DNA from: Rhizobacter sp. Root1221
GTDB lineage: Bacteria > Pseudomonadota > Gammaproteobacteria > Burkholderiales > Burkholderiaceae_C
Direction: 5' to 3'
NCBI RefSeq assembly: GCF_001425785.1
Contig: NZ_LMDI01000023.1
Span: 262,444-326,443 of the forward strand
DNA length: 64,000 nt
Below, piece by piece: positions 18,269-26,555 of this stretch. The notes under the pieces are model-generated. The model had not been told where the DNA came from, searched no databases, and worked only from the letters and a program-made list of their open reading frames with translations. The first letter of the stretch is position 1. Every line of letters starts with the position of its first letter. The position numbers and the translations under genes are program-made.

Positions 18269-19337
18269 TTCCACGTTCGTGATTGCAGAGGCCGGCGTCA
18301 ACCACAACGGGTCCATCGAAATGGCCCTGGAACTGATCGACGTCGCGGCGGAGGCGCAAGCGGACGCCGTTAAGTTTCAGACCTTCAGTGCCACCAAACT
18401 GGCCACGGCCTCCGCGGTCAAGGCGGACTACCAGGTCGAGAACACGAAGGAGCAAGGCGGGCAGCTCGAGATGCTTCGAAAGCTCGAACTCTCGTTGAGC
18501 GACCACCACATCCTGGTGGAACGCTGCAAGCAACGCGGCATCCACTTCATGTCGACCGGCTTCGACAGTGAGGCCATCGCCTTTCTCTCCACCCTTGGCA
18601 TGCCGGCTCTGAAAGTTCCTTCGGGCGACATCACCTGTGGCCCACTTTTGCTGCAGGTCGCCCGCTTGAAGATGCCCCTCATCGTCTCGACTGGCATGAG
18701 CACCATCGCCGAAATCGAGGATGCGTTGGGCGTGATCGCCTTCGGATTGACCCGCGACGAAGAACCACGCAGCCGCGAAGATTTCATGGCCGCGTACTGC
18801 AGCGCCGCCGGGCGCCACGCGCTGGAGGGCCAAGTCACCTTGCTGCACTGTGTGACCCAGTACCCCGCTCCTGCCGAGGCCATCAACCTGCGAGCGATGG
18901 ACACGATGCGCGCCGCGTTCGGCCTGCCCGTGGGGTACTCCGACCACACCCTCGGCATCGAGGTGTCGCTCGCCGCAGTGGCCCGAGGCGCGAGCGTCAT
19001 CGAAAAGCACTTCACCCTCGATCGCACATTGCCCGGTCCGGACCACGCCGCGTCGCTCGAACCCAATGAACTTCGGAACATGGTGCGGGGTATCAGGAAC
19101 ATCGAGCTCGCGTTGGGCTCGACGATCAAGGCACCCGCTGCCCAGGAGGTTGGGAACCGTCCAGTCGCGCGCCGCAGCATCGTCGCTGCCCGCCCCATCC
19201 GGGCTGGCGATCGGCTCACCATCGAAGACCTGACCTGGAAGCGCCCCGGCACGGGACTGTCCCCCCTCGACGCCTGGGGGCTGATCGGAAGACCCGCGCT
19301 CAGGGACTACGCCACGGATGAGCCGATCGCACCATGA
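18261..19337 (+). CDS. legI: N-acetylneuraminate synthase family protein (legionaminic acid synthase)
   Basis: This 358-residue NeuB-type enzyme condenses the 6-deoxy diacetamido mannose with phosphoenolpyruvate. It has FVIAEAGVNHNGSIEMALEL at the start, ADAVKFQTF, GMPALKVPSGDITC, LHCVTQYPAPAEAINL, VGYSDHTLGIEV and EKHFTLDRTLPGPDHAASLEP. A C-terminal SAF (antifreeze-like) domain is at about residues 295-355. The start is a TTG at 18261 that overlaps the end of legG by eight bases; no ATG lies at a sensible position. Confidence 0.92.
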   Translation: MADSTFVIAEAGVNHNGSIEMALELIDVAAEAQADAVKFQTFSATKLATASAVKADYQVENTKEQGGQLEMLRKLELSLSDHHILVERCKQRGIHFMSTGFDSEAIAFLSTLGMPALKVPSGDITCGPLLLQVARLKMPLIVSTGMSTIAEIEDALGVIAFGLTRDEEPRSREDFMAAYCSAAGRHALEGQVTLLHCVTQYPAPAEAINLRAMDTMRAAFGLPVGYSDHTLGIEVSLAAVARGASVIEKHFTLDRTLPGPDHAASLEPNELRNMVRGIRNIELALGSTIKAPAAQEVGNRPVARRSIVAARPIRAGDRLTIEDLTWKRPGTGLSPLDAWGLIGRPALRDYATDEPIAP

Positions 19338-19984
19338 GCGGGTTATTGATCATCATCGGGTCCGGCGGGCATGCGGCCGTCGTTGCCGACGCCCTTCTGG
19401 CGCACGGGGAACGCGTGCTCGGTTTCACCGATGCAGACCACTCACGCCATGGTCTCAGCATTTGCGGACTACCGGTCCTGGGCGACGACCGCGTACTCGA
19501 TGAGCACGGCCCCATGCTGAAGCTCGTCAACGGCATCGGTGGCATAGGGATCCCTGCCAGCAACGGCCTTCGCGGCCGCGTGCAACGGTCCCTCGAGGCC
19601 AAGGGGTGGCGGTTCGTCGGCGTCCGCCATCCGAGCGCGGTCGTCTCTCCGTTCTCGCGACTCGGTGACACCGTGCAATTGCTCGCGAACAGCGTGATCC
19701 AGGCCGGCGCATCGGTCGGTAACGGCTGCATCGTCAACACGGCCGCAGTCGTGGAGCACGACGTCGTGCTCGAAGAGTTCGTGCACGTGTCCTGCCGCGC
19801 CGTCGTGTGCGGGAACGTTCAAATCGGTGCCCGCAGCCACATTGGCGCGGGCGCCGTCGTCAAACAAGGCTTGGTGCTCGGCAGCGACACCGTCGTTGGC
19901 GCAGGCAGCGTGGTTCTCAAGAGCTTCGCCGCAGGCGCCACGCTGATCGGCGTCCCGGCCCGAGTAATGAAGGAGCGAGAATGA
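19334..19984 (+). CDS. NeuD/LegH-type sugar O- or N-acyltransferase
   Basis: This 216-residue two-domain enzyme starts with a Rossmann-like segment (LLIIIGSGGHAAVVADALLAHG). From about residue 100 there are left-handed beta-helix repeats (SVIQAGASVGNGCIVNTAAV and VQIGARSHIGAGAVVKQ), ending GVPARVMK. This is the NeuD/PglD architecture. LegB-LegC pathways need an N-acetyltransferase (LegH) for the 4-amino sugar, and this is the best candidate in the operon. O-acetylation cannot be excluded. Both ends overlap their neighbours by four bases. Confidence 0.85.
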   Translation: MSGLLIIIGSGGHAAVVADALLAHGERVLGFTDADHSRHGLSICGLPVLGDDRVLDEHGPMLKLVNGIGGIGIPASNGLRGRVQRSLEAKGWRFVGVRHPSAVVSPFSRLGDTVQLLANSVIQAGASVGNGCIVNTAAVVEHDVVLEEFVHVSCRAVVCGNVQIGARSHIGAGAVVKQGLVLGSDTVVGAGSVVLKSFAAGATLIGVPARVMKERE

Positions 19985-21030
19985 AAACATGGGAACGTGC
20001 GCTTATTGCGCCGGAGATGACCCTCCGAGAAGCACTGGCCACCATCGATCGCGCGGGAAGCCAGATGGCCCTCGTCGTGGACGCCGAACGGCGCCTCATC
20101 GGCACGCTCAGCGACGGTGATGCACGACGCGGCCTGTTGAAGGGATTGACGCTGACCGACGCGGTGTCTGCGGCCATGCACACGAACCCGACCGTCGCCA
20201 AGGCGGGCGACAATCGCCATTCCATCCTCGCGACCATGCGGCAGCGCGGTCTGCACCAGATGCCCGTGGTGACCGCGAACGGCATCGTCGTGGGACTGGA
20301 AGTCGTCGATGACTTTCTCACCACGCCCCCGCGGGAGAACTGGGTCGTCATCATGGCTGGCGGACTCGGCTCCCGGCTGGAGCAGCTGACAAGGGAAACA
20401 CCGAAGCCGATGCTTCGCGTGGGGACACGACCATTGCTCGAGACCATCGTTCGAGGGTTCGCAGCGCAAGGCTTCCATCGCTTCTACTTTGCGGTGAACT
20501 ACAAGGCGGATCAGATCGAGCGACATTTTGGCGATGGCTCCAGGTTCGGCATCGACATTCGCTACCTGCGCGAAGATCAACGCCTGGGAACCGCTGGCGC
20601 GCTGAGCCTCCTCCCCGAGGCGCCGACGCAACCCATCGTCGTCACCAACGCCGACTTGCTGACCAAGGAAGACTTCGGCTATATGCTGGATCAGCACACG
20701 GCGTCAGGCGCAGACGCGACGATGGCGGTCCGGGAATACGAGATGCAGGTCCCGTTCGGCGTTGTCCGCGAACGTGACGGACACATCGAAGCCATCGAAG
20801 AAAAACCCGTCCAGCGCTTCATCGTCAGCGCAGGTGTCTACGCCATTTCGCCGCACATGCTGGAGTTGGTGCCTCGCGCAACCTTCTTCGACATGCCCTC
20901 GCTGTTCGACCTTGCCGCCGGCCAAGGCCTCCGCGCCCGCTGCCATCGCATCGAGGGGTACTGGCTCGACATCGGCCGGCTGCCAGACTACGAACGAGCG
21001 AACCTTGAATTCGACGAGGTCTTCCAATGA
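19981..21030 (+). CDS. ptmE: nucleotidyltransferase with CBS pair (PtmE-like)
   Basis: This 349-residue protein has two CBS repeats in residues 1-115 (LVVDAERRLIGTLSDGDARR and MPVVTANGIVVGLEVVDDFL). A sugar-1-phosphate nucleotidyltransferase domain starts at residue 121 with VVIMAGGLGSRLEQLTRETP and PKPMLRVG. This is the PtmE architecture; in Campylobacter PtmE makes the GDP-linked glucosamine precursor of legionaminic acid. The presence of this gene suggests a GDP-linked route. The CBS pair could sense a nucleotide. The ATG at 19981 overlaps the preceding stop by four bases. Confidence 0.87.
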   Translation: MKTWERALIAPEMTLREALATIDRAGSQMALVVDAERRLIGTLSDGDARRGLLKGLTLTDAVSAAMHTNPTVAKAGDNRHSILATMRQRGLHQMPVVTANGIVVGLEVVDDFLTTPPRENWVVIMAGGLGSRLEQLTRETPKPMLRVGTRPLLETIVRGFAAQGFHRFYFAVNYKADQIERHFGDGSRFGIDIRYLREDQRLGTAGALSLLPEAPTQPIVVTNADLLTKEDFGYMLDQHTASGADATMAVREYEMQVPFGVVRERDGHIEAIEEKPVQRFIVSAGVYAISPHMLELVPRATFFDMPSLFDLAAGQGLRARCHRIEGYWLDIGRLPDYERANLEFDEVFQ

Positions 21031-21788
21031 TCGGCGACAAGCGCGTGCTGGCGTTGGTACCTGCCCGGGCGGGTTCGAAAGGTCTTCCCGGAAAGAACGT
21101 CCGCCCCCTGCAGGGCAAGCCGTTGCTGGCCTGGCCCATCGAGGCCGCTCGCGGATCCCGCTACGTGGACCGGGTGGTCATCTCTACCGACAGCACAGAG
21201 TTTGCGGAACTTGCCCGAGCGGCCGGCGCCGATGTGCCATTCCTCCGTCCGGACCACCTGGCCAATGACACAGCACCGAGCATCGGTTTCGTCGAGCACT
21301 GCCTCGATACGCTGGAAGCCGCCGGCGACACCTATCACTACATCGTCCTGCTCGAGCCGACGTCACCACTGACCGAAGCGCAGGACATCGACAAGGCGCT
21401 GGAAACACTGGTCGCCAAGGAGCACGACGCCGACGCTATCGTCGGTGTCACCGCCCTCGCATCCTCGCATCCTGCGTTCGCCGTGCGCATCGACACCGAT
21501 GGACTGATGCAGCCGTACTCGTCCGAGTCCTTCGGGCAGTTGCCCCGCCGCCAGGACATTGAACCCCTCTACAGCCTAGACGGCAGTCTCTATGCCTCCA
21601 CCGTGGGGGCCATTCGCCGGGAGCGCGGCTTCTGCCACCGCCGAACACTGCCGTTCGTCACACCACGCTGGAAGTCGTTCGAGGTCGATGACCTCGTCGA
21701 CTTCATCTGCATCGAAGCCATTCTGGCCAACCGCGAACTGATCAAGAACGCGGAAGCCCGACCTACCCCTTGCCGGAGTTCAACATGA
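21027..21788 (+). CDS. legF: CMP-legionaminic acid synthetase-like cytidylyltransferase
   Basis: This 253-residue acylneuraminate cytidylyltransferase has ALVPARAGSKGLPGKNVRPL at the N-terminus, the CTP-binding motif of NeuA/LegF. It continues VVISTDSTEFAELA, VLLEPTSPLTEAQDI and LYSLDGSLYAS, and ends near KSFEVDDLVDFICIEAIL. It would activate the nonulosonic acid as a CMP sugar for transfer. It overlaps ptmE at its start and the amidotransferase at its end, each by four bases. Confidence 0.9.
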   Translation: MIGDKRVLALVPARAGSKGLPGKNVRPLQGKPLLAWPIEAARGSRYVDRVVISTDSTEFAELARAAGADVPFLRPDHLANDTAPSIGFVEHCLDTLEAAGDTYHYIVLLEPTSPLTEAQDIDKALETLVAKEHDADAIVGVTALASSHPAFAVRIDTDGLMQPYSSESFGQLPRRQDIEPLYSLDGSLYASTVGAIRRERGFCHRRTLPFVTPRWKSFEVDDLVDFICIEAILANRELIKNAEARPTPCRSST

Positions 21789-22987
21789 CCCTCAATATCA
21801 AGCGTTGCACCAAGTGCCTCACCAAGGAAACGGTCGACACCATCACTTTCGACGAATTCGGCGTGTGCAGCGTCTGCAGGCAGGTCGAATTCAAGAAGGA
21901 GAAGATCGACTGGGAGGCGCGCGGCGTGCAACTCCAGGAGATGATCGCACGCCACAAGGGGAAAGGTAACTATGACTGCGTGGTCCCCTACAGCGGGGGC
22001 AAGGACAGCGTGTTCCAGCTTTGGTACATCGTGAAGAAGCTCGGGCTTAAGCCCTTGGTGCTCCGCTACAACCACTGGGGGTACCGCCCTCTCGTGGCCG
22101 AGAACAACACCAGCGTCTTCAAGCAACTGGGCGTCGACGTGGTCGAGATGACCACAAGCTTCCACGTGGTGCGCGAGTTGATGCTCGAGTCTCTGAAGCG
22201 CCGCGGTGATTTCTGCTGGCACTGCCACACGGGCATCTACGCCGGTGTCATGCACATGGCGCTCAGGTTCGAAACGCCGCTGATCTTCTGGGGCGAATCG
22301 ACCGCCGAATACCACAGCTGGTACACCTTCGAAGAAATGGAAGAGGTGGACGAGAAGCGGTTCAATCGACTGATGAACCAGGGCATGACCGCCGACGACA
22401 TGTTCGAGTTTCTGCAAGGCCGGGTCGATCGCCGCGACCTCTGGATGTTTGACTATCCGAAACGCAAGGACTTGATCAAGCTCAAAGTCGAATCGATCTG
22501 TCTTGGCAACTACATCGAATGGAACACAAAGCCCCAGGTCGAAATGATCAAGCGCGAACTGGGCTGGAAGGGCCAGGAAGTGGAAGGCGTTCCCCCGCAA
22601 TACGACTACGAGAAGATCGAGTGCACGTTCCAGGGCATGCGCGACTATGCCAAGTACGTGAAACGCGGTTATGGGCGCACCAATCACCTCGCCACGATCG
22701 ATATCCGGAACGGGGAACTGGGTCGCGAGGAAGCCCTAGCCCTCGAAGCCCAGTACGACGGCAAGCGGCCGGCGTCCATCGATTGGTTCCTGGACATCCT
22801 GCAGATCTCTGAAAGCGAGCTCTACGAGATTCTGGAGAAGCACCAAGTCCACCCCTGGAAGTTCGATGCTTCGACCGTGGAGACGGGCAAGCCCATGCCG
22901 GACATGCCACGCTGGGACAACACTAAAGTCGACAAACCGGTCGGCCCGCCCAAGGGCGAGCAAGGCCGCAACGTCAAGTACGTCTGA
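21785..22987 (+). CDS. N-acetyl sugar amidotransferase (PseA/WbpG family)
   Basis: This 400-residue protein has an N-terminal zinc-ribbon-like region with Cys8, Cys11, Cys28 and Cys31 (RCTKC and GVCSVC), then an ATP-pyrophosphatase loop YSGGKDS (residues 69-75). Further on come a second pair FCWHCHTG and conserved WGES and YGR motifs. The family (PseA in Campylobacter, WbpG in Pseudomonas) converts an N-acetyl group on a sugar into an acetamidino group, with ammonia supplied by HisH/HisF paralogues, both encoded next here. I chose the ATG at 21785, which overlaps the legF stop as ATGA and has GGAG seven bases upstream, over an upstream TTG. Confidence 0.9.
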   Translation: MTLNIKRCTKCLTKETVDTITFDEFGVCSVCRQVEFKKEKIDWEARGVQLQEMIARHKGKGNYDCVVPYSGGKDSVFQLWYIVKKLGLKPLVLRYNHWGYRPLVAENNTSVFKQLGVDVVEMTTSFHVVRELMLESLKRRGDFCWHCHTGIYAGVMHMALRFETPLIFWGESTAEYHSWYTFEEMEEVDEKRFNRLMNQGMTADDMFEFLQGRVDRRDLWMFDYPKRKDLIKLKVESICLGNYIEWNTKPQVEMIKRELGWKGQEVEGVPPQYDYEKIECTFQGMRDYAKYVKRGYGRTNHLATIDIRNGELGREEALALEAQYDGKRPASIDWFLDILQISESELYEILEKHQVHPWKFDASTVETGKPMPDMPRWDNTKVDKPVGPPKGEQGRNVKYV

Positions 22988-22996
22988 GGCCGGCGC

Positions 22997-23614
22997 ATGA
23001 TCGCGATCGTCGACTACGGCATGGGCAACGTTCGCTCGCTGCGCAATGCATTCGAGTACCTCGGGGAGGACGTAATCGTCACCTCCGATCGTGATGAACT
23101 GGCATCCGCCGATCGAATCGTGCTTCCCGGCGTGGGCGCATTCGGCGATGCAATGCGTGCCATCCGCGAGCGCGATCTCCAAGCCTTTCTGACCCGTCAG
23201 GCACTCGAGGTGAAGAAGCCCATTCTGGGCGTCTGCCTGGGCATGCAGCTGTTCGCAAAAAGCAGCAGCGAGCACGGCAACCACGAGGGCTTGGGGTGGA
23301 TCGATGCCGACATCCGCAGGCTTGCCGTGCCGGCACCGCTCAAAGTTCCGCACGTTGGGTGGAACGAACTTCACTTCTCTCCTGATGACTGGCTGTTCAA
23401 GGGCATCCGATCAGGCGAGGCCAACTTCTACTTCGTGCACAGCTTTCACATGGCATGCCACCGCGGCCAAGACCTGATCGCTACCACAGACTACGGCTCG
23501 CCGGTGACCGCGGTGGTACGGTCCGGCAACCTGATCGCGGCGCAGTTCCATCCAGAGAAAAGCCAAGACAACGGACTGAAGATGTTGGGCAATTGGGTTC
23601 AACACACATTCTGA
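22997..23614 (+). CDS. hisH: HisH paralogue: glutaminase subunit for sugar amidination
   Basis: This 205-residue class I glutamine amidotransferase has VDYGMGNVRSL at the N-terminus, LPGVGAFGDAM, the nucleophile Cys80 in LGVCLGMQLF, and IAAQFHPEKSQ with the His-Glu pair. By sequence it is HisH-like, but there is no other histidine gene here and it sits after the amidotransferase. I infer that it supplies ammonia for acetamidino formation. It is nine bases after the previous gene. Confidence 0.9.
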   Translation: MIAIVDYGMGNVRSLRNAFEYLGEDVIVTSDRDELASADRIVLPGVGAFGDAMRAIRERDLQAFLTRQALEVKKPILGVCLGMQLFAKSSSEHGNHEGLGWIDADIRRLAVPAPLKVPHVGWNELHFSPDDWLFKGIRSGEANFYFVHSFHMACHRGQDLIATTDYGSPVTAVVRSGNLIAAQFHPEKSQDNGLKMLGNWVQHTF

Positions 23615-23627
23615 TGACGGACCGTCC

Positions 23628-24404
23628 ATGCTGAAGAAACGCATCATCCCGAAATTCCTCATCCGCGGTGGCAAACTCGTCAAGGGGGTTCGTTTCCATG
23701 AGAACTTCCGCGAGGCAGGAAACCCTGTCTCCACCGCGAAGGTATACGACGCGTACGGTGTCGACGAACTGCTCTTCGTCGACATTGATGCCACCCCTGA
23801 AGGCAGGCCGGCCTCGGGCACGATCATCGAACGCGTGTCCGAAGAAGTCTTCATGCCGTTCACCGTCGGCGGGGGCATCCGTTCGCTGGAACAGATTGCG
23901 TCATTGCTGGCGAGTGGCGCGGACAAGGTCTGCATCAACACGTCGGCCATCGAGGACCCTGGCTTCGTGACGCGCGCGGCATCGCGATTCGGAGATCAGT
24001 GCATCGTAGTCGGCATCGACTACCGCCGCACACCGGGTGGCGGACACCATGTCGTCTCGAACTGCGGCCACCAGGACACAGAGCTGGATCCATTGGTCTG
24101 GGCGCAACGAATGCAGGATGCCCATGCCGGCGAGATCATGCTCTGCTCCATCGACCGCGACGGCACGATGGAAGGTTACGACACCGACCTGATCGCCAGC
24201 GCGTCCGCCAAGCTGGAGGTGCCGCTGATCGCGTCGAGCGGCGCGGGCACGTTGCAACACTGTCGCGATGCATTGGAAGCTGGCGCCTCCGCCATCACCA
24301 TCAGCAGCATGTTTCTCTTCTCGGACCACAGTCCCATCAAGGTTCGCACCTACCTGGCTACGAACGGCGTGAGCGTTCGATCGCAAAAGGGTAGTCACAG
24401 CTGA
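23628..24404 (+). CDS. hisF: HisF paralogue: ammonia-channelling barrel for sugar amidination
   Basis: This 258-residue TIM barrel resembles HisF: LLFVDIDATPEGRP, PFTVGGGIRSLEQI, VCINTSAIEDP, VVGIDYRR (Asp131) and IASSGAGTLQHCRDALEAGA. The first strand reads KRIIPKFLIRGGKLVKG, so the catalytic Asp11 of true HisF (in IACLDV) is a leucine while Asp131 remains. Loss of that residue argues against imidazole-glycerol-phosphate cyclisation and for a role only in passing ammonia from HisH to the amidotransferase. Its TGA overlaps the next ATG by one base. Confidence 0.88.
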   Translation: MLKKRIIPKFLIRGGKLVKGVRFHENFREAGNPVSTAKVYDAYGVDELLFVDIDATPEGRPASGTIIERVSEEVFMPFTVGGGIRSLEQIASLLASGADKVCINTSAIEDPGFVTRAASRFGDQCIVVGIDYRRTPGGGHHVVSNCGHQDTELDPLVWAQRMQDAHAGEIMLCSIDRDGTMEGYDTDLIASASAKLEVPLIASSGAGTLQHCRDALEAGASAITISSMFLFSDHSPIKVRTYLATNGVSVRSQKGSHS

Positions 24405-25885
24405 TGCGCTTCCTCGAATCGAAAACGCTTTGTCGGGTGATGGGGCGATGGCTGGGCGCTCTCGCAGCGCTCGCCACGCTCTCCCTGGTCGTCGTGGCGT
24501 GTGGCGGGGGCGGACCGGCGGAGCCGCCTCCACCGGAAACCATCACCATGGAACCGGAGATCAAGGTGTTCGATGCCGACCTTGGTGGATGGGCCTACAA
24601 CACCGGCCGTTGGTACAACTACGTGATCTCCGACGAGCCCTGCGACTCCGGCATCGGGGTCCCGGCGAGCTTGTTCAGTCCGGCTTCGTGTTTCGCATGG
24701 CTCACGTCCGACGCGGGGGCAAACAACGACTGGGTGACCTCCACCGGTCCGTGGTGGATCGATCCGAACCACATGAAGTTGCCCGACGGGACCGGCTTCG
24801 GCTTCATCAATGTGCTTGCCTTCGTCCAACTCCCGGCCGCCGTGCGCGCGCCCGCCAACCTGGACGGAAGCCGAGTCTCGTTCGACGCGCGCATTGACTC
24901 ATCCTTCTCGACGGTTGCGGCCGACAGCCGCGACGGTACTCTCAAGGGGCACATGTATTTCTGGTTCCAGACGGCTCCGCGCACCATCAGCCCTTGTACC
25001 CCGGACACCTCCATCGCAGAGGACTGTACGCGGCAAAGCGACTTCATCCTGGTCGGGGACGGCAGCGAGAACTACGAGATCGACAGCATCCCGGCCAACG
25101 AGGTGCGACGGTTCTCCTTTCCCATCTCCGCCGCCGACGCCGCGCAATGGAAATGCCTGAGCCGTGGCGTGAGCGTCAAGTACGACTGCATCGATTTCTC
25201 CGAGGCCGTGAAGACGGCATCGGTCGCGGGCTTCGTGATTGCACCGACCTTGCCGTGCCCTACCATGATCAACGGCGCCAACCGCCTAGTGTGCGACACC
25301 GCTGCAATGTTCCAGGATCCGGCGTCGTACCTCAATACGGGCACGTTCGAGGTCAAGTCCTTTTCCATCACCAAGGAGAAGCCACGCACCACCACGGCAA
25401 CCCGCGTCGGACTACCTCCCACCGCCACCGTCACCACCGAGCTGCCCTTTGAATGGACTCGCCCGAGCTACGGGGCAGCCAGGAACTTCACGGTGGGGTC
25501 AGGCCTCACCTTCCTGGTCGATCCTCAGCTCGGCCCCTTGCGCGTGGGTGTCGCCAGCTCCACCGACGCAGCGCATCTTGACGACACCGGCTACCAGCTC
25601 TACATCAGCCCGAAGGGAACCGACGACGGCCAGTTGGTCGACAACCTCATGGTGGTCACCAAGGAAGAATCGGGCAAATTCGACCGCGTGCAGGTGGTTG
25701 GGCGCTACAAAGCGGGCGACACGCTCGGCATCTACTTCGAGCAGGACGCGATCGTCTTCCTCAGGAACGACGAAGTCATCATGCAGGCGCCAACGCCTTG
25801 CTCGCCGTCAACCGATTGCGTCCTGCACCCGTTCCAGGCGACCTATGGCCCTCCCCTCGGTTTCCCGCGGGTGTTTGTCTATTGA
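24404..25885 (+). CDS. unknown lipoprotein embedded in the nonulosonic-acid operon
   Basis: This 493-residue protein has a signal peptide (WLGALAALATLSLVVVAC) ending in a lipobox-like VVAC, with Cys33 as likely lipid anchor, then a GGGG and Pro-rich linker. The mature part looks beta-rich and holds several cysteines. Its last 110 residues include VGVASSTD, a GYQLYISPKG strand and GDTLGIYFEQDAIVFLRNDE, which reads like the hairpin of a SPRY or concanavalin-type sandwich. I do not recognise the family. It starts one base inside the hisF stop, so it belongs to the operon. Secretion, attachment or remodelling of the glycan are possible roles, but no catalytic motif is evident. Confidence 0.8.
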   Translation: MRFLESKTLCRVMGRWLGALAALATLSLVVVACGGGGPAEPPPPETITMEPEIKVFDADLGGWAYNTGRWYNYVISDEPCDSGIGVPASLFSPASCFAWLTSDAGANNDWVTSTGPWWIDPNHMKLPDGTGFGFINVLAFVQLPAAVRAPANLDGSRVSFDARIDSSFSTVAADSRDGTLKGHMYFWFQTAPRTISPCTPDTSIAEDCTRQSDFILVGDGSENYEIDSIPANEVRRFSFPISAADAAQWKCLSRGVSVKYDCIDFSEAVKTASVAGFVIAPTLPCPTMINGANRLVCDTAAMFQDPASYLNTGTFEVKSFSITKEKPRTTTATRVGLPPTATVTTELPFEWTRPSYGAARNFTVGSGLTFLVDPQLGPLRVGVASSTDAAHLDDTGYQLYISPKGTDDGQLVDNLMVVTKEESGKFDRVQVVGRYKAGDTLGIYFEQDAIVFLRNDEVIMQAPTPCSPSTDCVLHPFQATYGPPLGFPRVFVY

Positions 25886-25892
25886 CGGCGAC

Positions 25893-26555
25893 ATGAAGTA
25901 CCTCCGCACTTCCCTCGAACTGACCGGGCTTTGCCAATTGGCTGCCGGGCAGGTCAACAACATCCTGTGCGACAACGATCCGATCCACGCGGCAGACCTG
26001 ATGCCATCCGCAGCGACCGCCCTCGAGCGGTTGACCCACTGCTTCGCCCACGTCAACAACGGCTATTTCTTTGACGGGAGTCAGTCAGTCTTCGATCACC
26101 TGCATGGCGACCAGTACGCGATGTGGTTGTACTTCCTGTCCAACCAGCTCCACCGCGAGGGCGCGCCCGCCGGCTGGTGCAAGAAGTTGTTCCTGTTGAA
26201 CAAGGCACTCCACGGGTGCGACATCTTCCACGAGGTGTCGCTTCCCTCCATCTTCCTGCTGGTCCACCCACTCGGAACGGTGCTCGGACGCGGAAACTAC
26301 GGCGATTACCTGATCGCCTACCAGCGCGTGGGCATCGGCAGCAACCACAACATCTACCCCACGCTCGGCAACCACGTCACGCTCCGCCCCGGCAGTTCGG
26401 TGCTGGGCCGATCCGTCGTAGGAGACAACTGCAGCATCGCTGCAGAATCGCTGCTGTTGGACCGCGACCTGCCCCCAAACAGCGTTTACATCGGAAATCC
26501 GCGCGAGCACATCATCCGCACGCAGATCCACGTTCAACCCATATGGCGAACATGA
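25893..26555 (+). CDS. left-handed beta-helix acyltransferase, serine-acetyltransferase-like
   Basis: This 220-residue protein has an alpha-helical first half and a hexapeptide-repeat second half (VLGRGNYGDYLIAYQRVGIG, YPTLGNHVTLRPGSSVLGRS, GDNCSIAAESLLL), closing with NSVYIGNPREHII. This resembles CysE-like acetyltransferases in shape. In this operon it probably acylates a sugar or an amino-sugar intermediate; the substrate is unknown. I chose the ATG at 25893 (MKYLRTSLELTGL), eight bases after the lipoprotein stop. It overlaps the next gene by four bases. Confidence 0.72.
   Translation: MKYLRTSLELTGLCQLAAGQVNNILCDNDPIHAADLMPSAATALERLTHCFAHVNNGYFFDGSQSVFDHLHGDQYAMWLYFLSNQLHREGAPAGWCKKLFLLNKALHGCDIFHEVSLPSIFLLVHPLGTVLGRGNYGDYLIAYQRVGIGSNHNIYPTLGNHVTLRPGSSVLGRSVVGDNCSIAAESLLLDRDLPPNSVYIGNPREHIIRTQIHVQPIWRT

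Noticed and set aside
22997..24404. Histidine biosynthesis genes hisH-hisF
   Set aside because: No other his genes adjoin, the HisF lacks Asp11, and the position after a PseA/WbpG-type amidotransferase points to sugar amidination.
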